A stretch of 64,000 bases of DNA from Chryseolinea soli (lineage in GTDB: Bacteria; Bacteroidota; Bacteroidia; Cytophagales; Cyclobacteriaceae): the NCBI RefSeq assembly GCF_003589925.1, contig NZ_CP032382.1, positions 5,394,001-5,458,000 of the forward strand, in the 5' to 3' direction. This document shows, one piece after another, positions 8,283 to 16,883 of the stretch. Each line of letters starts with the position of its first letter. Position 1 is the first letter of the stretch. Under the pieces are notes generated by a model that searched no databases, was not told the origin of the DNA, and saw nothing but the letters and a program-made list of their open reading frames with translations. Both the position numbers and the translations under genes were made by a program.

Positions 8283-11200
8283 ATGAAAATTAAAATCCTC
8301 TTACTCTGGGTGCTCATTGTGGGCGCCGTGCAGGCTCGCGGCCAAAGTACTGCGAGACAAACGATCCGCACATTGCCAAACGGCAAGCATTATTGGGAAT
8401 ATCTTCCACCAACCTATTCCGCGACCGGACAAAAGATCCCTGTGGTGATCTTTCTGCACGGCCTGCTGGAACGGGGCGACACGGAGGCCGACATGAGCAA
8501 AATCATAAACGTGAATAACACTCCGCCCAACTATGTGGAGGATGGTCACGATTTTCAATTTGTATTGATCTCCCCCCAACTGCCGTCGAACCAAGGGGGC
8601 TGGAATAATAAAAATCACATCAACCCCGTAGTGGACTATGTTTTGCAAAACTACAACGTAGATCCCGACCAGCTTTATCTCACGGGGTTGAGCCTCGGTG
8701 GCGGTGGCGTGTGGGGCTATGCGCAAGACCCGGTATATGGTCAGAAGGTCAGGGGTATCGCGCCCGTGTGTGGTCATCAAAACGATAAGACCAAAGCGTG
8801 TAACATCGCCAACAACGGCATCCGCGTTTGGGCGTTTCACGGCGAGGACGATACTACCGTGAGCGTATCCAAAACCATCAACATGGTAGACGCCATCAAC
8901 GCCTGCATCCCGGCGCCCAATCCCCTGGCCATCAAAACCATTTATCCAGGCGTCAATCACAACGCATGGGATAATGCCTACCGGATAGACAATGCCCTCC
9001 ACAATCCAAACGTGTATGATTGGATGATGCAAACCTTCAACAAGCCTGCGGCCAACGCGGGTGTCGACCGGAGCATCACCCTTCCCAAGGACAGTGTAAT
9101 ACTCATGGGTAGCGGCACATCTCCCAGCAGCACCATCACCGGTTACGCATGGCAACAAGTATCGGGACCTACCTGCACGCTAAGCGGAACCACAACCAGC
9201 ACCCTTTCGGTATCGGGCATGACGCAAGGTACATATGTGTTCAGCCTCGCGGTGACAGACGCTGCCAGCAACGTATCGCCGCCCGACCAGGTGACCATTA
9301 CGGTCTTAGGAACCAACGTGCCCCCCGTGGCGAATGCCGGCGGCGATGTAACCATCACCCTTTCTCAATCGCCCGCAACCTTCAACGGCTCCGGCTCGGA
9401 CAGCGATGGATTGATCGCCACCTACTTATGGACAAAACAAAGCGGCGGTACGTGCACCTTATCGGGAGCCAACACGGCGACGCTTTCCGTGAGCAATCTT
9501 TCGACAGGTACGTATACATTCAGGCTTACCGTCACGGATAACAACAGTGCCACCGCCTTCGACGATGTTAACCTCGTTGTCAATCCCGACCCGATTGGCG
9601 CGGCAACCAGTTGGAATGCCTATGACATTGTGATGCAGTCAACCCAGGCGCATCAGGGTTTGGTGAACAGTACAGACAACAGCGTACAGGCCACCGTTTC
9701 TTTTTTTCAGTCCACGAACGACGGCGGCGTCAAGAAGAGTGCGCTGCTGAGTACTTACAATGCAGGAGCCCACCCCAACGCTAACAGCTTTGTCGCCACC
9801 TACTGGGCCCTTGGATCCGGCAATGTCTATCCTTACGCCGGCAAGAGCACGGTGGGAAGAGGAAGCGAGACGGGCGAAGGCAATGTCCCTTCACCTACCG
9901 GTGTGTTCGATCTGCAACTACACCCACCGAACTCCGCCAAACTCATTGTGTCGGCATTTGTCGTTCCGGTAGCAGGCGAATACACGCTCAGTAACCTGGC
10001 GGTGAGAAGAGTCTCTTCGGCCACGGGAACAACGCGGCTAAAAGTATTTGACAGCGACCAATTGCCGGTTGCCGATCTTCAGGCGACCAACAACCAGGAC
10101 TGGGTACAAAACACCAATACGCTTGCGCTGGGAACCCTGAGCGTGGGTGACAGCATTTACTTTGCGGTTGACCGGGAAGGAAACTACGCCTCCGATTTCA
10201 CCGAAGTCATGTGGACCGTCAACCGGCTCGTCCCCAATACCCCTCCCGTTGCGAATGCCGGCACGGACGTCGCGATCACGCTCCCCCAAGACAGCGTCAC
10301 CTTATCCGGATCGGGAATGGATAGCGACGGTACCATCGCCGCATACGCATGGACACAACAAAGTGGTCCTTTGGCAACGATCTCCGGAGCCGGCACGCAA
10401 AACGCCAAGCTCAGCCAACTTTCCGAAGGAGAGTATGTGTTCCGCCTCACCGTAACCGACGATGACGGCGCCACAGCTTTCGACGAGGTGACCGTTGTGG
10501 TGAATGCTCCCGTGGAGATCAGTTGGAATTCTTATGACATCGTCATGCAATCCACGCAGGCGCAACAAGGCAAGGTGAATAGCACCGATAACAGCACGCA
10601 GGCCACGATAGCGTTCTTTCAGTCGACCAACGACGGCGGTGTCCGGAAAAACGCGCTGCTCCCTACTTACAATTCCGGTGCGCACCCGAATGTCAATAGC
10701 TTTGTCGCCACCTATTGGGCGAACGCATCGGGCAACACGTATCCGTATGCTGGCAAGAGTACGGTGGGCAGAGGCAGTGAGACCGGCGAAGGCAATGTGC
10801 CTTCACCCACCGGTGTTTTCGACCTGCAATTGCATCCACCAAATTCACTCAAGCTGATCGTGGCGGCGTTTGTCGTCCCCGCAGACGGCGAATATGCCGT
10901 CAGCAGCGCAGCGGTGAGGAGAGTGTCATCCGCTGCCGGCACTGCGCGGCTCAAAGTTTTTAACAACCTCCAATCCGTCATCCTGAATCTCCAGGCCACC
11001 AACAACCAGGACTGGGTGCAAAGCCCGACCCCGCTGTCGCTGGGCGTTTTAGCCGTTGGCGACAGCATTTACTTCGCGGTTGACCGCGATGGGAACTATG
11101 CCTCCGATTTCACCGAAGTAGCCTGGACAGTCACCATGACCCCGCCTTCGAGCCAAGCGCGCATGGCCCCCAGGCAGACCGTGGCGGAGACCACGCCAAA

Positions 11201-11459
11201 GCAACCTTCGGTCCCGGACGAAACGCCGATCGGTTTCTATCCCAACCCGGTTAAGAATGTGATCTCTTTTCAAGGCGTTACCGCCGAAACCCAGGTCACC
11301 TTTTATAATTCCATGGGCGCCCTGTTGCAACAAACCAAAATAGATCAAGCCCACAATACGCTTGACATGAATTCGGCAACTTTCTCACCTGGCATGTACA
11401 TCATGATCCTGAAAAATCCCGGCGCGCAGAAACATTTCAAGTTTTTGATCGAGCGTTGA
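8283..11459 (+). CDS. secreted multidomain esterase with PKD domains, duplicated module and T9SS sorting tail
   Basis: 1058 aa. Signal peptide 1-20. An alpha/beta-hydrolase domain of the PHB-depolymerase/dienelactone-hydrolase type spans about 22-250, with oxyanion strand 'VVIFLHGLLERGD', nucleophile Ser137 in 'LTGLSLGGGGVW', acid in 'WAFHGEDDTTV' and His in 'VNHNAWDNAY'. Three PKD-type domains start near residues 254, 345 and 653 ('PPVANAG.D' each time). A module of about 205 residues occurs twice (about 441-650 and 745-955; both start SWN.YDIVMQSTQA and share 'STVGRGSETGEGNVPSPTG'), probably a carbohydrate- or surface-binding unit of unknown family. Residues about 982-1058 form a type A T9SS C-terminal domain ('GFYPNPVKNVISF'). 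The predicted role is extracellular ester cleavage on a polymer. Confidence 0.85.
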   Translation: MKIKILLLWVLIVGAVQARGQSTARQTIRTLPNGKHYWEYLPPTYSATGQKIPVVIFLHGLLERGDTEADMSKIINVNNTPPNYVEDGHDFQFVLISPQLPSNQGGWNNKNHINPVVDYVLQNYNVDPDQLYLTGLSLGGGGVWGYAQDPVYGQKVRGIAPVCGHQNDKTKACNIANNGIRVWAFHGEDDTTVSVSKTINMVDAINACIPAPNPLAIKTIYPGVNHNAWDNAYRIDNALHNPNVYDWMMQTFNKPAANAGVDRSITLPKDSVILMGSGTSPSSTITGYAWQQVSGPTCTLSGTTTSTLSVSGMTQGTYVFSLAVTDAASNVSPPDQVTITVLGTNVPPVANAGGDVTITLSQSPATFNGSGSDSDGLIATYLWTKQSGGTCTLSGANTATLSVSNLSTGTYTFRLTVTDNNSATAFDDVNLVVNPDPIGAATSWNAYDIVMQSTQAHQGLVNSTDNSVQATVSFFQSTNDGGVKKSALLSTYNAGAHPNANSFVATYWALGSGNVYPYAGKSTVGRGSETGEGNVPSPTGVFDLQLHPPNSAKLIVSAFVVPVAGEYTLSNLAVRRVSSATGTTRLKVFDSDQLPVADLQATNNQDWVQNTNTLALGTLSVGDSIYFAVDREGNYASDFTEVMWTVNRLVPNTPPVANAGTDVAITLPQDSVTLSGSGMDSDGTIAAYAWTQQSGPLATISGAGTQNAKLSQLSEGEYVFRLTVTDDDGATAFDEVTVVVNAPVEISWNSYDIVMQSTQAQQGKVNSTDNSTQATIAFFQSTNDGGVRKNALLPTYNSGAHPNVNSFVATYWANASGNTYPYAGKSTVGRGSETGEGNVPSPTGVFDLQLHPPNSLKLIVAAFVVPADGEYAVSSAAVRRVSSAAGTARLKVFNNLQSVILNLQATNNQDWVQSPTPLSLGVLAVGDSIYFAVDRDGNYASDFTEVAWTVTMTPPSSQARMAPRQTVAETTPKQPSVPDETPIGFYPNPVKNVISFQGVTAETQVTFYNSMGALLQQTKIDQAHNTLDMNSATFSPGMYIMILKNPGAQKHFKFLIER

Positions 11460-11481
11460 GCTAAGATCAGGTGTAATAAAA

Positions 11482-11512
11482 AGAAGAGAGCATTGTGCTC
11501 TCTTTTTTTTTG
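11482..11512 (+). terminator. intrinsic terminator of the esterase gene
   Basis: Perfect 8-bp stem AGAGAGCA/TGCTCTCT (11485-11492 and 11496-11503), a three-base loop, then a run of eight or nine T. It lies 25 nt after the stop codon. Confidence 0.85.
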
Positions 11513-11565
11513 TTTCATGGCGTACCGGTCTCAATACTCCAATTGCGTAGCTGTTTTACGGATAG

Positions 11566-11596
11566 ATAAAAAAAGCCGCCCCAAAGGGCGGCTCTC
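11566..11596 (-). terminator. intrinsic terminator of pckA
   Basis: Read on the minus strand: stem AGCCGCCC/GGGCGGCT (11574-11581 and 11586-11593) with loop CAAA, followed by a U-run (plus-strand A-run at 11567-11574). It lies 26 nt beyond the pckA stop. Confidence 0.85.
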
Positions 11597-11621
11597 CAAC
11601 TACAGCCATCGGTAAGAAAAA

Positions 11622-13235
11622 TTATGCGTGCACCTTGATCTGTGGCGCGCCCATGAGGATCTCTTCCGAAGCGGAAGATGAAAACTTTTCGAAATTTTTC
11701 AGGAACGATTCGGCCAGGTAATTTGCCTTTTGGTCGTAGGCGTCCTTATCGGTCCAGGTATTGCGCGGATCCAGGAGCTCGGAAGGGACCTGCGGGCAAC
11801 TTACCGGGAAGGCTACGCCAAAGACATCGTGCGTTTTATAGTCGACCGTATGCAACGCGCCATTCAGCGCGGCCGTGATGAGGGCGCGGGTGACTTTCAA
11901 GCTCATGCGCTTGCCAACGCCATAGGCACCACCGGACCAACCGGTATTCACCAGCCACACCGTTACACCGGCTTCCTGCATCTTGGTGCTCAACATGCCG
12001 GCATACACTGTGGGGTGCAGGGGCATAAACGGCGCACCAAAGCAGGCCGAGAACGTCATGGTAGGTTCGGTCACACCTTCTTCGGTTCCCGCCACCTTAG
12101 CGGTGTACCCGGAGATGAAGTGGAACGCGGCCTGGCCTGGGGTGAGCTTTGAAATAGGGGGGAGCACACCGTAGGCATCGCAGGTAAGGAAGAAAATGTT
12201 CTTCGGGTTCAGCCCCAACGAGGGCATTGCGATATTAGGGATGTGATGGATGGGATAACTCACGCGGGTGTTTTCGGTCTTCGAGCAGTTCGTATAATCC
12301 ACGTCGGTGGTACCCGGCTTGAAGCAAATGTTTTCCAGCAGCGCACCGGGGCGAATGGCGTGGAAGATCTCCGGTTCGCGTTCTTCGTCCAGGTCGATGG
12401 TCTTGGCATAACAGCCACCTTCGAAATTGAAGATCACGTTATCCGGCGTCCAGCCATGCTCGTCGTCGCCGATGAGTTTGCGATCGGGGTCGGCCGACAA
12501 CGTGGTCTTGCCCGTGCCCGACAGCCCAAAGAAAATAGCGGTGTCGCCGCTCTTGCCAGTGTTGGCAGAGCAGTGCATGGACAACACATTTTTCTGATGG
12601 GGAAGAATAAAGTTCAACGCGGTGAACACACCCTTCTTGATCTCGCCCGTGTAGCCGGAGCCGCCAATGAGGATGATCTTGCGTTTGAAGTCGATGATAG
12701 AAAAGTTGTGCTGGCGCGTGCCGTCGGTGGCGGGATCGGCATGGAAGCCGGGCGCATTCAGGACGTGCCATTCGGCGGAGAACGTCTTCAGCTCGCGTTC
12801 CCAGGGCCGCAGAAACATATTATGGACAAACAGATTAGACCACGCGTATTCGGTGATCACCCGCAGGTTCATGCGATAGCGCGGATCGGCGCACGCATAA
12901 ACATCGCGCACATAAAACTCCTTGCCATTGAAGTAGGAGATCATCTTGGCGTAGAGCCGGTCGAAATTGGCTGGCGAGAAAGGGATGTTGAAGTTGTTCC
13001 ACCACACCGCGTCGGTGGTCAGTTCGTCTTTGACGGTGAACTTGTCTTTGGGGGACCTGCCGGTAAATTCACCGGTGTTTACAGTGACGGCGCCGTTGCT
13101 GGCGAGAGCAACCTGGCCTTCGTTCAGCGCACGGGCGGCGAGTTGTTCGGGAGGTAAATTCCAGTGCGCCTTCCCCTCCTCAATGCCGAGGTCTTCGACC
13201 GAGGCATCGGCCGGTTTTATTCCGAGTTCTTGCAT
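11622..13235 (-). CDS. pckA: phosphoenolpyruvate carboxykinase (ATP)
   Basis: 537 aa, the normal length for the ATP-type enzyme. It converts oxaloacetate plus ATP to phosphoenolpyruvate, CO2 and ADP, the first committed step of gluconeogenesis, in the cytosol. Visible signatures are 'TGRSPKDKFTV' (substrate Arg), the P-loop 'GLSGTGKTTLSADPDRKLIG' with metal-binding 'DDEHGW', and the C-terminal 'NTGWSGGAYGVGKRM'. It stands alone, read leftward, with a strong lineage-type promoter 24 nt upstream and its own hairpin terminator. The neighbouring peptide transporters would supply amino-acid carbon whose use needs this enzyme; that link is inference. Confidence 0.97.
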   Translation of the reverse strand: MQELGIKPADASVEDLGIEEGKAHWNLPPEQLAARALNEGQVALASNGAVTVNTGEFTGRSPKDKFTVKDELTTDAVWWNNFNIPFSPANFDRLYAKMISYFNGKEFYVRDVYACADPRYRMNLRVITEYAWSNLFVHNMFLRPWERELKTFSAEWHVLNAPGFHADPATDGTRQHNFSIIDFKRKIILIGGSGYTGEIKKGVFTALNFILPHQKNVLSMHCSANTGKSGDTAIFFGLSGTGKTTLSADPDRKLIGDDEHGWTPDNVIFNFEGGCYAKTIDLDEEREPEIFHAIRPGALLENICFKPGTTDVDYTNCSKTENTRVSYPIHHIPNIAMPSLGLNPKNIFFLTCDAYGVLPPISKLTPGQAAFHFISGYTAKVAGTEEGVTEPTMTFSACFGAPFMPLHPTVYAGMLSTKMQEAGVTVWLVNTGWSGGAYGVGKRMSLKVTRALITAALNGALHTVDYKTHDVFGVAFPVSCPQVPSELLDPRNTWTDKDAYDQKANYLAESFLKNFEKFSSSASEEILMGAPQIKVHA

Positions 13236-13258
13236 GATAAATGGGTTAATGAGTTGCT

Positions 13259-13288
13259 CAAAGATACCTCAATTTTATACCATTTCAA
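13259..13288 (-). promoter_or_regulatory. pckA promoter, Bacteroidota -33/-7 type
   Basis: On the minus strand TTG (13288-13286), 19 nt, then TATCTTTG (13266-13259). Both elements and the spacing match the lineage consensus TTG-N19-TAnnTTTG exactly. The implied transcript start is near 13252, giving a leader of about 16 nt. Confidence 0.75.
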
Positions 13289-13469
13289 TCGTTTGCATTA
13301 GTAATTTTGTTACATTTGCCCGCCTTCAGGGATACTTGCGAAAATGGATTTATCGGCCTACTTTGACACCCGATTTGGAGGAAGAGGCGTGCCACTTAAA
13401 AAGATTTTTTAAAAGGCCCCTTTTGCAAAATTTTGATTGGAATTTTTACCAAAAACCTAACCGCAATTA

Positions 13470-14732
13470 ATGGCGTTTTCACAACGACTTCACGAGATCC
13501 GTACCGGCTTTTCCTCCAACTTCTGGATCGCAAACACCCTCGAACTTTTCGAACGCATGGCTTTTTATGGTGCCAAAGCCGTGCTCGTCGTTTTTCTTGC
13601 TGAACGAGTCGGCCTGAACGAAGAGGCGGGAACCTTGGCAGGTATCTTCTCCGGTCTCATTTTTTCGCTCCCCATTGTTGCCGGCGTATTGGTAGATCGC
13701 TATGGGTTCAAGAAAACCCTGATGGCTTGCTTCTTTATTTTTTGTATTGGATACTTTCTCATCGGCCTGGCCGGCATGCAGTACGGAGAATCCATCGTGA
13801 ACGTCGTCGGCAAAAAAGCCTACGCGCTATCGGTGTTGATCCTCACGGCCGTTGGCGGCTCGCTCATCAAGCCGTGTATTGTCGGCACCGTTGCGAAAAC
13901 CACAAAACCCGAGGCGAAAGCGTTGGGTTTTTCTGTTTATTATACCATGGCGAATATCGGCGGCGCCATTGGGCCTATCGTTGCCTTGTATGTTCGGGAA
14001 GATTGGGGCATTGAATATGTATTGATCATGTCGTCGTTCACTTCATTCTTGCTTTTTCTTGGCGCCTGGTTTTTTTATCGCGAGCCTGTGGATCACAGCA
14101 ACGAAGTAGTGGAGAAGCGCACCTTGGGTAAAGTATTTGCGGACATGCTGTTGGTCTTTGCCAACTTCAGATTCATGATCTTCCTGGTCATCTTTTCCGG
14201 GATCTGGATCATGTTCTGGCAGATTTTCTATCTCATCCCTTTTTATGCACGCACAGTGTTGGACTTTAAGGCGTTCGAATGGTTCGAAACCGTAGACGCG
14301 GCAGGCATCATTCTCCTAACGGTACCGATGGCTGCGCTCGTAAAAGAATGGAAGCCAATCACCGCCATGACGCTCGGTTTTATCTTCGCCAGCTTCGCCT
14401 GGATATTGATCGGCACTGTTCCCACCGTGTGGGCTACGGTAGCCGGCATCGCGCTATACGCCCTGGGAGAAGCCACACAAGCACCACGCTTTTATGAATA
14501 CGTGAGCAACCTTGCGCCTAGGGGACAAACCGGCACCTACATGGGCTTTGCCTTCCTGCCTGTAGCCATAGGATCATTTTCAGCAGGAGCCGTTTCCGAT
14601 TGGCTGCGCTTGAACTACCTGGATACGAATCCCGCATTGATGTGGTACATCGTCGCCGGCATTGGCTTCACATCAACCACGTTGATGATCCTCTACAATT
14701 TGTACCTGGCGCCCAAGCCCCAGGAATCCTGA
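13470..14732 (+). CDS. MFS transporter of the POT/PTR peptide type
   Basis: 420 aa with about 12 membrane segments. The first helix region 'NTLELFERMAFYGAKAVLVV' is the POT-family E-x-F-E-R-x-x-(Y/F)-Y-G signature, where the Glu/Arg pair couples protons to peptide uptake. Further hallmarks are 'GGSLIKPCIVGTVAKTTKPE' and 'FSVYYTMANIGGAIGP'. It is shorter than classical POT proteins (about 460-500 aa), so the helix 6/7 region may lack the two extra helices. It probably imports di/tripeptides in the inner membrane; a drug-type MFS role cannot be excluded. It is followed after 26 nt by an OPT-family transporter, suggesting a peptide-import operon. A perfect -7 box (TACATTTG) lies at 13311-13318 but without a matching -33 element. 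Confidence 0.8.
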   Translation: MAFSQRLHEIRTGFSSNFWIANTLELFERMAFYGAKAVLVVFLAERVGLNEEAGTLAGIFSGLIFSLPIVAGVLVDRYGFKKTLMACFFIFCIGYFLIGLAGMQYGESIVNVVGKKAYALSVLILTAVGGSLIKPCIVGTVAKTTKPEAKALGFSVYYTMANIGGAIGPIVALYVREDWGIEYVLIMSSFTSFLLFLGAWFFYREPVDHSNEVVEKRTLGKVFADMLLVFANFRFMIFLVIFSGIWIMFWQIFYLIPFYARTVLDFKAFEWFETVDAAGIILLTVPMAALVKEWKPITAMTLGFIFASFAWILIGTVPTVWATVAGIALYALGEATQAPRFYEYVSNLAPRGQTGTYMGFAFLPVAIGSFSAGAVSDWLRLNYLDTNPALMWYIVAGIGFTSTTLMILYNLYLAPKPQES

Positions 14733-14758
14733 CACCGACTCATTAACCTAAACTTCCC

Positions 14759-16795
14759 ATGGAAGAAAATAAATCGTTCAAACCTTATGTACCTCCCGAA
14801 GCCAACGTGGCCGAGTTCACCATTAAGTCGGTGGTGTTCGGCTCGCTCTTCGGCATTCTCTTTGGATCGTCCACGGTGTACCTGGCCCTGAAAGCCGGTC
14901 TCACGGTAACGGCCTCCATACCCATCGCCGTGATCGCCATCACGCTGGGGCGGAAATTTTTAAAGACAACTATTCTCGAAAACAATATCATTCAAACCAC
15001 GGGTTCGGCAGGGGAGTCCATTGCTGCGGGCGTGGTGTTCACATTGCCCGGCTTTTTGTTTCTCTCACCGGGACCCGACGGGAATAGCGTGGGCGATGCC
15101 TATTTCAATTACCTCATCATTCTTATCCTGGCCGCCTTTGGTGGTATGTTGGGTACACTCATGATGATCCCACTTCGGCGTTCGCTCATCGTAAAAGAAC
15201 ACGGGGTATTGCCCTACCCGGAAGGAACGGCTTGCGCTTCGGTGTTGCAGGCTGGTGAGAAGGGTGGCGTATTCGCGCAAACGGCGTTCTATGGCATGGC
15301 CGTAGCGATGGTGTATGCGTTGATGCAAAAAGTATTTCACGTCATTTCCGAGCTGCCTACATACATCACAACACAGGCCAACAAATACTGGCCCTCGGCC
15401 GCCACGCGCGGTGAGATCACGCCCGAATACCTTGGCGTTGGCTACATCATCGGACCCCGCATTTCGGGTATCCTGGTGGCAGGCTCTGTTTTGGCATGGT
15501 GGGCCATGATCCCGTTGCTGGCCACATTGGTATCTCCGGATACCATAGCCCTGCAGTTGGTAAAGCTCGGCTATCTGGCGAACATCAACACCGCCGGTGG
15601 AGTAGGGGCCTGGGACCCGCAAACCCACACCTTTGCCAATTATGCCGACGCGATCTATCGTGCCTATATCCGCCAGATCGGAGCCGGCGCAGTGGCTTCC
15701 GGTGGGTTCATCACGCTGGTCAAAACCATTCCCACCATTGTCAGCTCCTTCCGTGAAAGCATCGGTTCAATGAAAGACAAGGGCGGCGAAAGCAGCATCC
15801 TGCGTACGGACCGTGACCTGTCGTTCAAGGTGGTGATCATCGGCAGTATTGCATTGGTATTGCTCACCACCTTCCTGCCCATTATTCCCGGCGACAACTT
15901 TGTTCAGAAATTTCTGATCGGCATCCTGGTCATCGTCTTCGGCTTTTTCTTCGTGACTGTGTCCAGCCGTATCGTTGGATTGGTGGGCACCAGCAATAAT
16001 CCTATTTCGGGCATGACCATCGCCACACTGATGGGTACCTGTCTTATATTCACAAGTGTGGGTTGGTCCGGTAAATTCTATGAGCCGTTGGCCCTGGTCG
16101 TGGGCGGCATGATCTGCATCGCGGCTGCCAACGCCGGTGGAACATCACAGGATTTGAAAACGGGTTATATCGTAGGCGCTACACCGAAATATCAACAGCT
16201 CGCTTTGTTCATCGGGGCCATTGTTTCGTCCGTCGCCATCGGTTTGGTGGTGAAGATCCTGGATACACCCACACCGGCGATGCTCGCGCAAGGATTAACG
16301 CACGCGATCGGCAGCGATACCTATCCGGCTCCCCAAGCCACGCTAATGGCTACACTCGCAAAAGGCATCTTATCGTTCAATCTCGATTGGCAGTTTGTGA
16401 TGGTGGGCGTGTTCATTTCCGTCACGATGGAATTGTGCGGCATCAAAGCCTTGGCGTTTGCCATCGGGTTATACTTACCTCTATCCACCACGTTGCCCAT
16501 CTTTGCCGGTGGCGCTCTGAAGGGCTATGTCGACTGGCGTGCCGAACGCAAAGGTGAAAAGAAAGAAGACGATGAACTGGGGAAAGGAAGCTTGTTCGCT
16601 ACGGGGCTTATTGCAGGCGGTGCACTCACCGGCGTGATCGTGGCCATCCTCGCCGTATTGGTGCCGAACATTGGCGTCATGAGCCTGGAACACGACCTGG
16701 TCGGAATCCTGGGTCATGGTGGCTATATGCTCATGGGCACAGTGTTCTTTGTAGCCATGATGGTGATGTTATATCGCCTCGCCACGAAGAAATAG
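14759..16795 (+). CDS. OPT-family oligopeptide transporter
   Basis: 678 aa with roughly 15-16 hydrophobic segments and no cleaved signal. The N-terminal 'FTIKSVVFGSLFGILFGSST' and 'LYLALKAGLTVTASIPIAVI'-like region, 'ILENNIIQTTGSAGESIAAG', 'LPYPEGTACASVLQAGEKGG' and 'LVGTSNNPISGMTIATLMG' are characteristic of bacterial OPT (YSL/oligopeptide) transporters. These import longer peptides or metal chelates with protons across the inner membrane. It is probably co-transcribed with the POT-type gene 26 nt upstream, and a shared hairpin terminator follows. Family assignment is firm; the peptide or metal-chelate substrate is unknown. Confidence 0.92.
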   Translation: MEENKSFKPYVPPEANVAEFTIKSVVFGSLFGILFGSSTVYLALKAGLTVTASIPIAVIAITLGRKFLKTTILENNIIQTTGSAGESIAAGVVFTLPGFLFLSPGPDGNSVGDAYFNYLIILILAAFGGMLGTLMMIPLRRSLIVKEHGVLPYPEGTACASVLQAGEKGGVFAQTAFYGMAVAMVYALMQKVFHVISELPTYITTQANKYWPSAATRGEITPEYLGVGYIIGPRISGILVAGSVLAWWAMIPLLATLVSPDTIALQLVKLGYLANINTAGGVGAWDPQTHTFANYADAIYRAYIRQIGAGAVASGGFITLVKTIPTIVSSFRESIGSMKDKGGESSILRTDRDLSFKVVIIGSIALVLLTTFLPIIPGDNFVQKFLIGILVIVFGFFFVTVSSRIVGLVGTSNNPISGMTIATLMGTCLIFTSVGWSGKFYEPLALVVGGMICIAAANAGGTSQDLKTGYIVGATPKYQQLALFIGAIVSSVAIGLVVKILDTPTPAMLAQGLTHAIGSDTYPAPQATLMATLAKGILSFNLDWQFVMVGVFISVTMELCGIKALAFAIGLYLPLSTTLPIFAGGALKGYVDWRAERKGEKKEDDELGKGSLFATGLIAGGALTGVIVAILAVLVPNIGVMSLEHDLVGILGHGGYMLMGTVFFVAMMVMLYRLATKK

Positions 16796-16810
16796 CACAA
16801 CGGCATTATA

Positions 16811-16868
16811 AAAAAATTGCTATCCTGGAAGCTTCTACAACGAAGGCCTTCCAGGATAGCAATTTTAG
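16811..16868. terminator. long bidirectional hairpin terminator between OPT gene and GH29 gene
   Basis: A perfect 19-bp inverted repeat: AAAATTGCTATCCTGGAAG (16813-16831) and its complement (16848-16866), with A-run before and T-run after. It sits between two convergent genes, 15 nt from each end, and can stop transcription in both directions. Confidence 0.85.
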
Positions 16869-16883
16869 TTTTAAGGCTGACCG

